Positions 31,700 through 41,652 are shown, counted from the stretch's first letter. The stretch is 57,447 nt of DNA from Myxococcales bacterium UBA5297 (GCA_002408385.1 DHSB01000156.1:28652-86098), one strand, 5' to 3'. Numbers and translations: made by a program. Notes: generated by a model not told the origin, from the letters alone.

Positions 31700-32152
31700 A
31701 TGTTCTTCCGGGGTCTCTTCGAGCACACGATCGATGCCAAAGGTCGGACGAGTGTGCCCGCCCGCTTCCGCGAGGTGCTCACCGGCAACTATGGCGATCG
31801 CCTGGTGGTCACCACGGCCTTCGACCGCTGCCTGCACGTGATGCCGCTCAAGAACTGGGAAGCCCTCGAAGCAAGGCTGGGGCAGCGCAGCTCGATGGAG
31901 CCTGGGGTTAAGCAGATCTATCGGACCTACGTGGCCAACGCGACCGAGGCCGACGTCGACAAGCTCGGCCGCATCCTGCTGCCTCCCAACCTTCGGGCTT
32001 GGGCCGAGCTGACCAAGGACGTCGTCTGGGTCGGCCAGATCAAACAGATGGAGCTCTGGTCGAAGGCCGGCTGGGAGAAGGCCAGCGCCGACGCGCTCAG
32101 CGTCGACCACGAGCAGGACATCGCCCGCGTCTTCCGGGAAATCGGCGGCTAG
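31700..32152 (+). CDS. mraZ: Transcriptional regulator MraZ
   Basis: 150 residues with two AbrB-like domains, about 5-52 ([20 protein letters not shown]) and about 77-123 ([20 protein letters not shown], then the LW end). MraZ forms octamer/dodecamer rings and binds repeats upstream of its own gene, which are present here at 31586-31630. It is the first gene of the dcw cluster. Length and motif order are canonical. It is followed, unusually, by a STAS gene instead of rsmH. Confidence 0.97.
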   Translation: MFFRGLFEHTIDAKGRTSVPARFREVLTGNYGDRLVVTTAFDRCLHVMPLKNWEALEARLGQRSSMEPGVKQIYRTYVANATEADVDKLGRILLPPNLRAWAELTKDVVWVGQIKQMELWSKAGWEKASADALSVDHEQDIARVFREIGG

Positions 32153-32215
32153 CTCGAGGCGCCTCGGGTCATCTCCAGCCCCCAGGGCGGGGCCTCGAAG
32201 GAGGGAGCTATCAAC

Positions 32216-32617
32216 ATGGTGCTACAGCGGCTCAGCAGCCAGAAGGGACGCGGCGCCACGCTCGCGCAAGCCGACGTCGCGATCATCCGCTGCGAGGGCG
32301 AGATGGGCGAGTACGAACTCGCCCACATCGGCGAGGAGATCTTCCGGCTCGGCAACAAGGGCTACTACAAGGTCGTCCTCGACCTCGCCGCGGTCGACCA
32401 CGTCGACTACCGCGGCCTGCGGCCTCTCGCCTCGCGGGCCCGGGTGCTGCGCTCGGCCGGTGGCGACCTGAAGGTCTCCGGCCTCTCGAACTACCTCGGG
32501 GCCATCTTCCGCGCCGCCGGCGTCGAGGAGGAGTTCGAGCTCTACCGAACCACCGACGAGGCCAAGGCCGCCTTTGCAGGCATCCCGGTGGCCGCCGCCG
32601 CGCTGGTCAAGCGCTGA
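32216..32617 (+). CDS. STAS-domain protein between mraZ and rsmH
   Basis: 133 residues with a STAS fold, such as [20 protein letters not shown] (21-40) and [20 protein letters not shown] (52-71). In anti-anti-sigma factors the loop here reads D-S/T-S-G with a phosphorylated Ser; this protein has D64-Y65-R66-G67, so it cannot be switched in that way. A scaffold or sensor role is thus more likely. It has an ATG after GGAGG-type bases (AAGGAGGGAGC), and the rsmH start follows 11 bp after its stop. The sandwiched place in dcw suggests a link to cell-envelope control. Confidence 0.88.
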   Translation: MVLQRLSSQKGRGATLAQADVAIIRCEGEMGEYELAHIGEEIFRLGNKGYYKVVLDLAAVDHVDYRGLRPLASRARVLRSAGGDLKVSGLSNYLGAIFRAAGVEEEFELYRTTDEAKAAFAGIPVAAAALVKR

Positions 32618-32628
32618 AGGAGGCCGGC

Positions 32629-33549
32629 TTGGAGTTTCGCCACGCGACCGTCCTGAGACAGGAAGTCGCGAGGCTTCTTTCGCCCGAGGAGGGCGCGCTC
32701 GTGCTCGATGGGACTTTGGGAGCCGGTGGTCACGCCGAGGCGCTCCTCGAAAGAGGGGCGGCCGTGCTGGGGCTCGACCGCGACCCGCGGGCGCTCGTCG
32801 CGGCGCGGGCGCGGCTGGAGCGGTTCGGCGATCGGTTCGCCGCGGTTCAGGCGAGCTTTTCGCAGGCGCGCCGGGTGCTCGACGAGCGCGGGATTGAAGC
32901 GGTCGACGGCCTGGTCCTTGACCTGGGGGTCAGCTCCCCGCAGGTCGACGAGGCGTCGCGCGGCTTCTCGTTCTCCAAGCCCGGCCCGCTCGACATGCGC
33001 ATGGGCGATCAGGGCGAGACCGCGGGCGAGCTGCTGGAGCGGCTCGACGAGGCCGAGCTCGAGCGGCTGCTGCGCGAGTATGGCGAGGAGCCGTTCGCGC
33101 GCCGCATCGCCCGGGCCCTCAAGGCCGCCCGCCCGGCGCCGCAGACCACCCGCGAGCTCGCCGACCTGGTCGCCCGCGCGATTCCCCGCAAGGCCTGGCC
33201 CAAGAGCATCCACCCGGCGACCCGGACCTTCCAGGCGCTGCGCATCGCGGTCAACCGCGAGCTCGACGAGCTCGACGCGGTGCTCGCCAGCCTGCCGGCG
33301 CTCCTCAAGCGCGGCGGGCGCGCGGCCATCATCAGCTTCCATTCCCTCGAGGACCGGCGGGTCAAGCAGGCCTTTCGCGACCTCGAGGGCCACTGCACCT
33401 GCCCGCCGGGCCTGCCGGTCTGCGCCTGCGAGTCAAAGGGCGACTTCCGGGTCCTGACCCGCAAGGCGCTCACCGCCTCGCCGCAGGAGCTCGACGCCAA
33501 CCCCCGCGCCCGGAGCGCGAAGCTGCGCGGGATCGAGAGGCTTCCATGA
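32629..33549 (+). CDS. rsmH: 16S rRNA (cytosine(1402)-N4)-methyltransferase RsmH
   Basis: 306 residues from TTG 32629, with AGGAGG five bases upstream. The SAM motif [10 protein letters not shown] is at 26-35. Further marks are LDRDPRAL, the RsmH-specific [20 protein letters not shown] and DMRM, and the late [14 protein letters not shown]. The enzyme methylates N4 of C1402 in 16S rRNA. It is usual after mraZ in dcw clusters. A rare start codon is needed because no ATG precedes the conserved part; longer frames upstream are only open by high GC. The stop overlaps ftsL by 4 bp. Confidence 0.96.
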   Translation: MEFRHATVLRQEVARLLSPEEGALVLDGTLGAGGHAEALLERGAAVLGLDRDPRALVAARARLERFGDRFAAVQASFSQARRVLDERGIEAVDGLVLDLGVSSPQVDEASRGFSFSKPGPLDMRMGDQGETAGELLERLDEAELERLLREYGEEPFARRIARALKAARPAPQTTRELADLVARAIPRKAWPKSIHPATRTFQALRIAVNRELDELDAVLASLPALLKRGGRAAIISFHSLEDRRVKQAFRDLEGHCTCPPGLPVCACESKGDFRVLTRKALTASPQELDANPRARSAKLRGIERLP

Positions 33550-33938
33550 GAGTCAAGCGCGCCTCCAACTCCTCGGTCCGCAAGGCGGTCAGCGCCGGGC
33601 AGGCGCGCCTGGTGCTCAACCTCGCCCTCGTCGCCGCGCTGTTCACGGCGGTCGGGGTCTTTCACGCATCCTCGCGCGTCGCGGTGGTCAAGACGGGCTA
33701 CGACCTCGGCAAGGTCGAGCGCGAGTATCGCGAGCTGCTGCGCGAGCACGAGCACCTGAAGATGGAGCGCGCGACGCTGCGCTCGGCGGCCAGGCTCGAG
33801 GCCATCGCCAAGGCGAAGCTCGGCCTGGCGCCGCCGGTCGCCGGCCAGGTCGTCTCACTGGGCTCCGGGCGCCCGGCCCCTGCGGCGGACCGCACCGTGG
33901 CCGCGGTCGAGCGGCCGGCCAAGACCCTCACCCCCTAA
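33546..33938 (+). CDS. ftsL: Cell division protein FtsL
   Basis: 130 residues, single-pass. Basic N-terminus, membrane helix about 22-42 ([20 protein letters not shown]), then a coiled coil about 50-95 ([20 protein letters not shown]), then a Pro/Ala-rich tail. FtsL pairs with FtsB and FtsQ and activates FtsW-FtsI at the septum. FtsL sequences diverge greatly, so the call rests on topology and position between rsmH and ftsI. The ATG overlaps the rsmH stop (ATGA). Confidence 0.88.
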   Translation: MRVKRASNSSVRKAVSAGQARLVLNLALVAALFTAVGVFHASSRVAVVKTGYDLGKVEREYRELLREHEHLKMERATLRSAARLEAIAKAKLGLAPPVAGQVVSLGSGRPAPAADRTVAAVERPAKTLTP

Positions 33939-34003
33939 CCCCACGACCGCAGAGGCGGCGGTTCGCCTCGTCACGGCGAGCAACAGACAGGGCTGTAAGC
34001 GCG

Positions 34004-36082
34004 ATGAGTCGAAGGATGGTGACAGGCTCGAAGACCGACGCCAACGCGGTGCGCTGGATCCGCACCCGCGTGCTCGTGCTCGCCTTCGTCTTCGTGCCGG
34101 TGTTCGGCGCCCTCGTCTACCGCGCCATCCAGCTCCAGGTGGTCGAAAACCCCAAGCTCACGGGCATGGCCCGCGATCAGTACGACCGCCAGATCACGCT
34201 GCCGGGGCGGCGGGGGGCGATCCTCGATCGGCGCGGCAGCTCGCTGGCGGCGACCGTCGACGTCGACAGCGTCTGGGCCAATCCCTCGGAGATCGAGGAC
34301 GCGCGCAGCGCCGCGCAAATCCTGGGCAAGGCGCTCAAGCTCGACCCGCGCAAGCTCGAGTCGACGTTGTCGGGGGCGCGCCAGTTCGCCTGGGTCAAGC
34401 GCCACGTGACTCCCCAGGAGGCCGCGGCGATCAAGGCGGCCAACCTCAAAGGCATCTCGTTCGTCAAGGAGCCGCGCCGGTTCTACCCGCAGCGCGAGCT
34501 GGCCGCGCACGTGCTCGGCTTCTCGGGCATCGACGCCAAGGGGCTCGAGGGGCTCGAGCTGGTCTTCGACGAGGAGCTAAAGGGAAAGCCCCAGGCCATC
34601 TCCGGGCTCCGGGACGCGCGCGGGCGCGCCGCCTTCGTCGAGGGCGCGGTCCCCGCCGAGCAGCTCGCCGGCGCTTCGCTCACGCTCACCCTCGACAGCG
34701 CGATCCAGTACCAGACCGAGAAGGTGCTGCAGGCCGCGGTCACCAAGGCCGAGGCCGCCGCGGGCATCGCGGTGGTGCTCGACCCGTCGACCGGCGAGCT
34801 GCTCGCGCTCGCCAACGTGCCGACCTTCAACCCCAACGACCCGGGGCGCTACCAGCGAAAGGCCCTGCGCAACCGCGCCGTCACCGACCAGTTCGAGCCG
34901 GGCTCGACCTTCAAGGTGTTCACCGTCGCCGCCGCGCTCGAGGAGCAGGCGGTGCGGCCGACCTCCCTCCTCGACTGCGAAAAGGGCCACTACCGCATCG
35001 GCCGGCACACCATCCACGACCACGGCGGCTACGCGGAGATCGACGTCGGGCGCATCCTCCAGGTCTCCTCGAACATCGGCGTCGCCAAGATCGCCGAGAA
35101 GCTCGGCCGTGAGAGGCTGCAGGCCTATCACCGGGCCTTCGGCTTCGGTGAGAAGCCGGGCACGAACCTGCCGGGCGAGGCCCGAGGGTCGCTGCCCTTC
35201 CCGCGGGCCGAGGTAGCGCTCGCCACCCAGAGCTTCGGGCAGGGCCTGAGCGCCTCGGCGCTGCAGATCGCCGCGGGCGTCGGCGCGGTGGCCAACGGCG
35301 GCACGCTGATGCGGCCCTTCCTGGTCTCGAAGGTGGTCACCGCGGACGGCAAGGTGCTCCTCGAGAACAAGCCGGAGGCGGTGCGCCGAGCGGTCTCGCG
35401 GGAGACCGCGGCCGAGGTGCTGCGGATGATGAAGACCGTCGTCGAGCGCGGAGGCACCGCGCCGCTCGCACGGATGGACGACTACGAGGTGGCTGGCAAG
35501 ACGGGCACGGCGCAGAAGGCCGACCCGGTCACCGGCGGCTACTCGGTCGACAAGCGCACCGCCTCGTTCGTCGGCGTCGTGCCGGCCGACGCGCCGCGCC
35601 TGGTGATCCTGGTGGTCATCGACGAGCCGAAGACCGACGTCTACGGCGGCATCGTCGCCGCGCCCGCCTTCAAGGAGATCGCGCAGGCCGCGCTCGCGCA
35701 CCTCGGGGTTCCTCCCTCGCCGAGCGCCAAGGCGCGCGCGGTCGCGAGCCCCGCGCAGCCGGAGAAGGGCTCGTCCGGCTCGGCGGCGCGCTCGCGGCTC
35801 GCCAGCGCTTTCGCGATGGCCGCGGTGCGTCCGAGCCTGGGCGCAATTCCGAGCGAGGGCTTCGTCGAGGAACTCGGCAGCGAGCAGGCGCCTGTCGAGG
35901 GCGCGACCCGCGTGCCCGACGTGCAGGGGTTGACCGCGCGGGCGGCGGTCAAGGCGCTGGTCGCCGCGCAGCTCGAGCCGTCGCTGGTCGGCAGCGGGCG
36001 GGCCATCGGCCAGACGCCGCCCGCGGGGACGAGCGTGAAGAAGGGCTCGCGGGTAGCGGTGCGGCTGGAGGCCAACCTCTAG
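34004..36082 (+). CDS. ftsI: Septal peptidoglycan transpeptidase FtsI (PBP3) with PASTA domain
   Basis: 692 residues. Cytoplasmic N-tail, membrane helix about 22-44, pedestal region with RRGAILDRRG (69-78), and the transpeptidase domain: SXXK as S301-T-F-K304, SxN as S355-S-N357, KTG at 499-501. One C-terminal PASTA domain covers about 630-690 (TRVPDVQGLTARAAVKALVA). The enzyme cross-links septal murein with FtsW. PASTA tails are common in Gram-positives and SpoVD-type proteins and less usual in Proteobacteria. A Ser/Ala-rich linker separates the two domains. The spacer to murE is 161 bp. Confidence 0.96.
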   Translation: MSRRMVTGSKTDANAVRWIRTRVLVLAFVFVPVFGALVYRAIQLQVVENPKLTGMARDQYDRQITLPGRRGAILDRRGSSLAATVDVDSVWANPSEIEDARSAAQILGKALKLDPRKLESTLSGARQFAWVKRHVTPQEAAAIKAANLKGISFVKEPRRFYPQRELAAHVLGFSGIDAKGLEGLELVFDEELKGKPQAISGLRDARGRAAFVEGAVPAEQLAGASLTLTLDSAIQYQTEKVLQAAVTKAEAAAGIAVVLDPSTGELLALANVPTFNPNDPGRYQRKALRNRAVTDQFEPGSTFKVFTVAAALEEQAVRPTSLLDCEKGHYRIGRHTIHDHGGYAEIDVGRILQVSSNIGVAKIAEKLGRERLQAYHRAFGFGEKPGTNLPGEARGSLPFPRAEVALATQSFGQGLSASALQIAAGVGAVANGGTLMRPFLVSKVVTADGKVLLENKPEAVRRAVSRETAAEVLRMMKTVVERGGTAPLARMDDYEVAGKTGTAQKADPVTGGYSVDKRTASFVGVVPADAPRLVILVVIDEPKTDVYGGIVAAPAFKEIAQAALAHLGVPPSPSAKARAVASPAQPEKGSSGSAARSRLASAFAMAAVRPSLGAIPSEGFVEELGSEQAPVEGATRVPDVQGLTARAAVKALVAAQLEPSLVGSGRAIGQTPPAGTSVKKGSRVAVRLEANL

Positions 36083-36243
36083 TGCGGCAGGACGGACACG
36101 GCGCCAAACGAGGACGAGGGAAACAAGCAAGGGCATCGCGCAGTTATCAGGGCCGTTTGCGTCGGCAGGCAGGTTGCACAGAAGCGGTCCGCAGAGAGCG
36201 CGGGAAGACGAGCGGCGGTTCGAAGCAGTCGAGGGCGAGCGGA

Positions 36244-37752
36244 ATGAGGTTGTCGGAAGTCATCGCGGGCACCGGAGCCCGACAGGTCGGCGGCACGCAG
36301 GGCGACCCGGAGATCGCACGGGTGACCTGTGACTCGCGGCAGGCCGGCCCCGGGGCGCTCTTCTTCGCGCTCGCCGGAGTGAACGCTGACGGCGCCCGCT
36401 TCGCGCGCGAGGCGGTCGAGAAGGGCGCGGTCGCCGTCGTCTCCGAGGGGCCGCTCGCAGCGCTCGGCGAGCCTGCCGCGCTCCTGCAGGCCGAGGCTCC
36501 CCGCCGCGCCATGGCCCTGGCGGCGGCCAACTTCTTCGGCCGGCCGGCGCGCGCGCTGACGATGCTCGGGGTGAGCGGCACCAACGGGAAGACGACGACC
36601 GCCTATCTGGCCGAGGCGATGCTCGCCGCGGCCGGCGAGAGGCCGGGGGTGGTCGGGACGGTGAGCTATCGCTTCGGCGGGAGGGAGCTGCCGGCGCCGA
36701 ACACAACCCCCGAGAGCACGCGGCTCCAGGAGCTGCTCGCGCAGATGCGCGACGCGGGAACGACCTCGGTCGCCATGGAGGTGAGCAGCCACGCGCTCGC
36801 CCAGGAGCGCGCCTTCGGCATCGCCTTCACCAGCGCCGCTTTCACCAACCTGACCCGCGACCACCTCGACTACCACGGCGACATGGAGTCGTACTTCGCG
36901 GCCAAGCGGCGGCTCTTTCTCGAGCTGCTCTCGGGCGTGGCGACGGTCAACGCCGACGACCCCTACGGCGTGCGGCTGCTCGACGAGCTGACGCGCGAGG
37001 GTAGGGTGGCCTGGGGCTTCTCGGCCCGCGGGCAGTCGGCCGAGATCTATTCGCCGGACGCGCGCTTTGGCATCGAGGGCATCGAGGGGACCTTGGTGAC
37101 CCCGCGCGGGCAGGCCGCCTTCGGCTCGCGGCTCGTCGGCGCGCACAACCTCGAAAACATCCTCGCCGCGACCGGGCTGCTGCTCGGCGCGGGCTTCGAG
37201 CTCGAGTCGGTGGTCCAGGGCCTCGCGGCCCTCGAGAACGTGCCCGGCCGTCTCGAACGGGTTTCGAGCCGCGGGCTCCACCTCTTCGTCGACTACGCGC
37301 ACACCGACGACGCGCTCGCGCACGCGCTCGCCGCGCTGCGGCCGCTGACCGCGGGCCGGCTGCTGTGCGTCTTCGGCTGCGGCGGCGACCGCGACAAGGG
37401 CAAGCGTCCGCTGATGGGCGCGGCCGCCGCGAAGGGCGCCGACCTCGTCGTCGTCACCAGCGACAACCCGCGCACCGAGGAGCCGCAGTCGATCATCGAC
37501 CAGATCCTCCCGGGGCTCGCCGAGGCGGGGGCCCATCGGCTCGCGCTCGAAGAGGCGCGCGGCGGCGCCCGCGGCTTCCTCGTCGAGAGCGACCGCCGGC
37601 AGGCCATCGAGCTCGCCGTCTCGCTCGCGCGCGAGGGCGACGTCGTCCTGCTCGCCGGCAAGGGACACGAGGACTACCAGATCGTCGGGACGACCAAGCA
37701 GCACTTCGACGACCGCGAGGAGGCGCGCCGCGCTCTGGGGGTGAGCCCATGA
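36244..37752 (+). CDS. murE: UDP-MurNAc-L-Ala-D-Glu: meso-diaminopimelate ligase MurE
   Basis: 502 residues from ATG 36244. ATP-binding loop GTNGKTTT at 112-119, carbamylated-Lys region AAKRRLF (K221), HNLENILAA near 301-309, and DNPR at 407-410. The DNPR box is diagnostic of enzymes that add meso-diaminopimelate instead of lysine, so the wall should be of the A1-gamma type. It catalyses the third amino-acid addition in cytoplasmic murein precursor synthesis. Its start site is weak (GGCGAGCGG). The stop overlaps murF (ATGA). Confidence 0.96.
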   Translation: MRLSEVIAGTGARQVGGTQGDPEIARVTCDSRQAGPGALFFALAGVNADGARFAREAVEKGAVAVVSEGPLAALGEPAALLQAEAPRRAMALAAANFFGRPARALTMLGVSGTNGKTTTAYLAEAMLAAAGERPGVVGTVSYRFGGRELPAPNTTPESTRLQELLAQMRDAGTTSVAMEVSSHALAQERAFGIAFTSAAFTNLTRDHLDYHGDMESYFAAKRRLFLELLSGVATVNADDPYGVRLLDELTREGRVAWGFSARGQSAEIYSPDARFGIEGIEGTLVTPRGQAAFGSRLVGAHNLENILAATGLLLGAGFELESVVQGLAALENVPGRLERVSSRGLHLFVDYAHTDDALAHALAALRPLTAGRLLCVFGCGGDRDKGKRPLMGAAAAKGADLVVVTSDNPRTEEPQSIIDQILPGLAEAGAHRLALEEARGGARGFLVESDRRQAIELAVSLAREGDVVLLAGKGHEDYQIVGTTKQHFDDREEARRALGVSP

Positions 37753-39149
37753 GCGCTTCGTTCACCCTCGCCGAGGTCATGGAGGCGACCGGCGGGAGCG
37801 CGCGCGGAACGCCCCCCGCCGGCTTCGACTCGGTGACCACCGACAGCCGCAAGGTGCCCGCCGGCTCGCTGTTCGTCGCGTTGCAGGGCGAGAGGTTCGA
37901 CGGCCACGCTTTTGTCGAGACCGCCGCCAAGGCAGGGGCCGCCGGCGCTCTCGTGCGGCGCGGCGTGGCGGTGAGGGCGCCCGAGCGCTTCGGCCTCGTC
38001 GAGGTCGACGACACCCTCGTCGCGCTCGGCAGGCTCGGGCGCGCGCACCGCCGGCGCTTCTCCATCCCCTTGGGCGCGATCACCGGGTCGAACGGCAAGA
38101 CGACGACCAAGGAGATGATCGGCGCGATCCTCGAGACCCGCGGCCCGGCGCTCAAGACCGAGGGCAACCTCAACAACGAGATAGGCGTGCCGCTGACGCT
38201 GTTTCGGCTCGCGCCCGAGCAGACCGCGGCGATCCTCGAGATGGGCATGAACCACCCCGGCGAGCTCGAGAGGCTCTCGTCGTACGTCGAGCCGGACTGC
38301 GCCGAGATCACCAGCGTGTCGGCCGCGCACCTCGAGGGGCTCAAGACCATCGAGGCGGTCGCGCGGGCCAAGGGCGAGATCTACGCGGGCCTGCGCGTGG
38401 ACGGCCTGGCCATCGCCAACGTCGACGACCCGCTCGTGCTCGCCCAGGCGAAGGCCTGCGGCCGGCGGCTGATGACCTTCGGCAAGGCCCAAGGCGCCGA
38501 CGTGCGGCTGACCGCGGTCGACTCGCACGACACCTCGGGACTGGCCCTCCGAATCGGCTGGCAGGGCCGCGAGCACCGCTGTCAGGTGCGCTTCGTCGGC
38601 GAGCACAACGCGGTCAACGCCTGCGGCGCCTTCGCCATGGGGGTCGCCCTGGGCTGCAGCCCCGAGCAGTGCGTCGTCGGGCTCGAGGCGGCGCGCCCCT
38701 GGGCACACCGGCTCTCCACTGTCGAGGCGCCCTCGGGCTTCACCGTGATCGACGACTGCTACAACGCCAACCCCGGCTCGATGGCCGCCGCGCTCTCCAC
38801 GCTGCGGTCGCTGGGCGCGGGCCGCAGGCTCGTCGCGGTCCTCGGCGACATGCTCGAGATGGGCGAGGCCGAGGTCGCCTCGCACGAGCAGGTCGGCCGG
38901 CTGGCCGCCGAGGCGGGCGTTTCTATCCTCGTCGCCTTCGGACCGCGGTCAAAGGCCATCCACCAGGCCTTCAGCCAGTCGGGTGCCGCCTGCCTCCACG
39001 AGCCCGAGGTCGCGAGCGTCGACGGCGCTCTCGAGTTCCTACGCGCCCGGCTGCGGCAGGGGGACGTGGTGCTCGTCAAGGGCAGCCGCGGCATGCGCCT
39101 CGAGCGCGTCGTCGAGGGCCTGACCGGCGTGGCGGGAGGGAATCACTGA
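37749..39149 (+). CDS. murF: UDP-MurNAc-tripeptide: D-Ala-D-Ala ligase MurF
   Basis: 466 residues from ATG 37749. ATP loop GSNGKTTT at 113-120, then TEGNLNNEIGVPLTL, AILEMGMNHPGEL and VIDDCYNANPGSM, all typical of MurF. It attaches D-Ala-D-Ala to the tripeptide, finishing the UDP-MurNAc-pentapeptide used by MraY next door. Translational coupling is likely on both sides: the start overlaps murE and the stop touches mraY. Confidence 0.96.
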   Translation: MSASFTLAEVMEATGGSARGTPPAGFDSVTTDSRKVPAGSLFVALQGERFDGHAFVETAAKAGAAGALVRRGVAVRAPERFGLVEVDDTLVALGRLGRAHRRRFSIPLGAITGSNGKTTTKEMIGAILETRGPALKTEGNLNNEIGVPLTLFRLAPEQTAAILEMGMNHPGELERLSSYVEPDCAEITSVSAAHLEGLKTIEAVARAKGEIYAGLRVDGLAIANVDDPLVLAQAKACGRRLMTFGKAQGADVRLTAVDSHDTSGLALRIGWQGREHRCQVRFVGEHNAVNACGAFAMGVALGCSPEQCVVGLEAARPWAHRLSTVEAPSGFTVIDDCYNANPGSMAAALSTLRSLGAGRRLVAVLGDMLEMGEAEVASHEQVGRLAAEAGVSILVAFGPRSKAIHQAFSQSGAACLHEPEVASVDGALEFLRARLRQGDVVLVKGSRGMRLERVVEGLTGVAGGNH

Positions 39150-40285
39150 TGCTCTACCACCTCCTCTATCCGCTCGCGGGCCGGTTCGCGATTTTCAATG
39201 TCTTCCGCTATCCGTCCTTTCGGATAGTGGCCGCGTTCATCTTCTCCCTGCTGCTCGGCATGATCATCGGCCCGTACGTGATCGAGCGGCTGCGCCGGCG
39301 GCAGCACGGCCAGTCGAACGTGCGCGAGGATACGCCGGAGACGCACAAGAAGAAGGCCGGTACGCCGACGATGGGCGGCGGGCTCATCCTGCTGTGCACG
39401 TTGCTGGGGACGATGCTGCTGGCCGACCTGACCAACCGCTACGTCTGGACGGTGGTGCTCGTCTTCGCCGGCTTCGGCGGCATCGGCTTTCTCGACGACT
39501 ACCTCAAGCTCTCCAAGCGCAACTCCAAGGGCCTGCGTGGCAAGCTCAAGCTGCTCTTCCAGACCCTGGTGCTCGCCGGCGCCTTCGCCATCAACCTCGA
39601 TCCGTCCAAGGGCTGGAGATGGCCGTTCGCGATTGACCCCCACCTGACTCTGCCCTTCGTCGCGACCAACACCTTCAACTGGGAGCTCGGCTGGCTCTAC
39701 CTGCCGTTCGCCTGGATAGTCATCGTCGGCACCTCCAACGCGGTGAACCTCACCGACGGGCTCGACGGCTTGGCCATCGGCCCGTCGATCGTCTCGTCGA
39801 GCACCTTCACGGTCCTCGCGTACATCGCCGGCGCCGCGCTGCTCGTGCCGGTCGGCGGCAAGCTGGTCTACCTGGCCGACTACCTCTACGTGCCCCACAT
39901 CCCGGCGGCCGTCGAGCTGGCGGTCTTTGCCGCGTCGCTGGCCGGGGCCGGCATCGCCTTCCTTTGGTACAACACCTACCCCGCCAGCGTCTTCATGGGG
40001 GACCTCGGCTCGCTCGCCATCGGCGGCGCGCTGGGCACCATGGCGATGCTCACCAAGAACGAGATCGCCTCGGCCATCCTCCACGGCGTGTTCCTGGTCG
40101 AGGCGCTGTCGGTGATGATCCAGGTCTTCTGGTTCAAGCGGACCGGCAAGCGCGTCTTTTTGCGCGCGCCCATCCACCACCACTACGAGCTGGCCGGGTG
40201 GGCCGAGCCGAAGATCATCGTCCGCTTCTGGATCATGTCCATCCTGCTCGCCGGCGTAGCGCTGGCCAGCCTCAAACTCCGATGA
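39149..40285 (+). CDS. mraY: Phospho-MurNAc-pentapeptide translocase MraY
   Basis: 378 residues, ten membrane helices expected. Signature motifs: KKKAGTPTMGGGLIL (67-81), FLDDYLK with Asp-Asp at 116-117, NLTDGLDGLA (200-209) and the late PIHHHYE. The enzyme transfers phospho-MurNAc-pentapeptide to undecaprenyl phosphate at the inner membrane, giving lipid I. The ATG at 39149 overlaps the murF stop (TGATG). Slightly longer than E. coli MraY (360), with an extended loop near 165-180. Confidence 0.97.
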   Translation: MLYHLLYPLAGRFAIFNVFRYPSFRIVAAFIFSLLLGMIIGPYVIERLRRRQHGQSNVREDTPETHKKKAGTPTMGGGLILLCTLLGTMLLADLTNRYVWTVVLVFAGFGGIGFLDDYLKLSKRNSKGLRGKLKLLFQTLVLAGAFAINLDPSKGWRWPFAIDPHLTLPFVATNTFNWELGWLYLPFAWIVIVGTSNAVNLTDGLDGLAIGPSIVSSSTFTVLAYIAGAALLVPVGGKLVYLADYLYVPHIPAAVELAVFAASLAGAGIAFLWYNTYPASVFMGDLGSLAIGGALGTMAMLTKNEIASAILHGVFLVEALSVMIQVFWFKRTGKRVFLRAPIHHHYELAGWAEPKIIVRFWIMSILLAGVALASLKLR

Positions 40286-41649
40286 TCGACCTGAAGAACA
40301 AGCGCGTGCTGGTGGTCGGCCTCGCCAAGAGCGGGGTGGCCGCGGTGCGCCTGGCCCTCGCCGAAGGCGCCCGCGTCACCGCGGCCGACCGGCGCAGCGG
40401 CGCCGAGCTTGGCGAGAGCGCGGCGGCGCTCGAGAAGCTGGGCGCGCAGCTCGCCCTCGGGCCGCACGACGAGCGCGTCTTTCTCGACGCCGACCTGATG
40501 GTCGTCAGCCCCGGCGTGCCACTCGCTCTCCCGGCGATTCAGGCCGCGAAGAGGGCGGGAGTGCGGGTCGTCGGCGAGGTCGAGCTGGCGAGCCGGTTCC
40601 TGTCGGGCAAGCTGGTCGGCGTCACCGGGACCAACGGCAAGAGCACCGTCACCGCGCTCACCGGCTGCCTGTGCGAGAGCGGCGGCGGGCGCACCTTCGC
40701 CGGCGGCAACCTCGGCAGGCCGCTGAGCGAAGCCGCGCTGTGCGGCGGCGACTTCGACTACGTCGTCTGCGAGCTGTCGAGCTTCCAGCTCGAGGGCATC
40801 GAGACGATGCGGCCGCGCGTCGCCTGCATCACCAACCTGACGCCCGACCACATCGATCGCTACCCGAGCCATGAGGCGTACGGCCTGGCGAAGAAGCGCA
40901 TCTTCATGAACCAGACCGAGGCCGACTTCGGCATCGTCAACGCGCGCGACGCGGCGACGCTCGAGCTCATCGAGGGCGAGCGCTGCCGGCCGGTCACCTT
41001 CGGCTTCGGGACTCCGGTCGAGTGGGCCGCCCGCTTCGACGGCGAGCGGATCGTCGCGAGGGTAGGCGAGGGCGACGAGAGCTACCTCGTGCGCAACCGC
41101 GCGCTGCGCGGCGAGCACAACCTCGAGAACGCCATGGTCGCGCTGCTCAGCGCGCGGCTGGTCGGCGTCAGCCCCAAGCACGTGCAGGCCGGGCTCGACC
41201 GCTATCCGGGCCTTGCCCACCGCATCGAGTCGGCGGGCATCGTCCGCGGGGTCGAGTACGTCAACGACTCGAAGGCGACCAACGTCGACTCGACCATCGT
41301 TGCCCTCAAGGCCTTTGCCCGCGGCGTCTGGCTCATCGCGGGCGGGCGCGGCAAGGGCGTTTCGTACGCGCCGATGGTCGAGGCCTCGCTTGGACGGGTC
41401 GAGGCGGTCCTCACCATCGGCGAGGACGCCCCGCTTCTCGCCGAGGCGTATCGCGGGCACGCCGAGGTCGTCGACTGCGGCGAACTCGCCGGTGCGCTCA
41501 AGGTCGCCTTCGAAAGGGCGAGGCCGGGCGACGTCGTGCTGCTGTCGCCGGCCTGTGCCTCCTACGACCAGTTCAATAATTTCGAGGAGCGCGGAGAGCG
41601 CTTCAAGGCCCTCGTCCGCCAGTGGGCGGCCGAAGCCGAGGGGAAGTAG
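40282..41649 (+). CDS. murD: UDP-MurNAc-L-Ala: D-glutamate ligase MurD
   Basis: 455 residues from ATG 40282, which overlaps the mraY stop. The N-terminal Rossmann part begins VLVVGLAKSGVAAVRLALA; the ATP loop is GTNGKST (116-122); later come ELSSFQLEGI, NLTPDHIDRY and VEYVNDSKATN, and near the end LSPACASYDQFNNFEERG. The enzyme adds D-Glu to UDP-MurNAc-L-Ala. All Mur-ligase motifs are present. Three bases separate it from ftsW. Confidence 0.97.
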   Translation: MIDLKNKRVLVVGLAKSGVAAVRLALAEGARVTAADRRSGAELGESAAALEKLGAQLALGPHDERVFLDADLMVVSPGVPLALPAIQAAKRAGVRVVGEVELASRFLSGKLVGVTGTNGKSTVTALTGCLCESGGGRTFAGGNLGRPLSEAALCGGDFDYVVCELSSFQLEGIETMRPRVACITNLTPDHIDRYPSHEAYGLAKKRIFMNQTEADFGIVNARDAATLELIEGERCRPVTFGFGTPVEWAARFDGERIVARVGEGDESYLVRNRALRGEHNLENAMVALLSARLVGVSPKHVQAGLDRYPGLAHRIESAGIVRGVEYVNDSKATNVDSTIVALKAFARGVWLIAGGRGKGVSYAPMVEASLGRVEAVLTIGEDAPLLAEAYRGHAEVVDCGELAGALKVAFERARPGDVVLLSPACASYDQFNNFEERGERFKALVRQWAAEAEGK

Positions 41650-41652
41650 CGG

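Noticed and set aside
31122..31841. Plus-strand open frame upstream of and overlapping mraZ
   Set aside because: It covers the promoter and MraZ boxes, lacks a ribosome site and has low-complexity translation.
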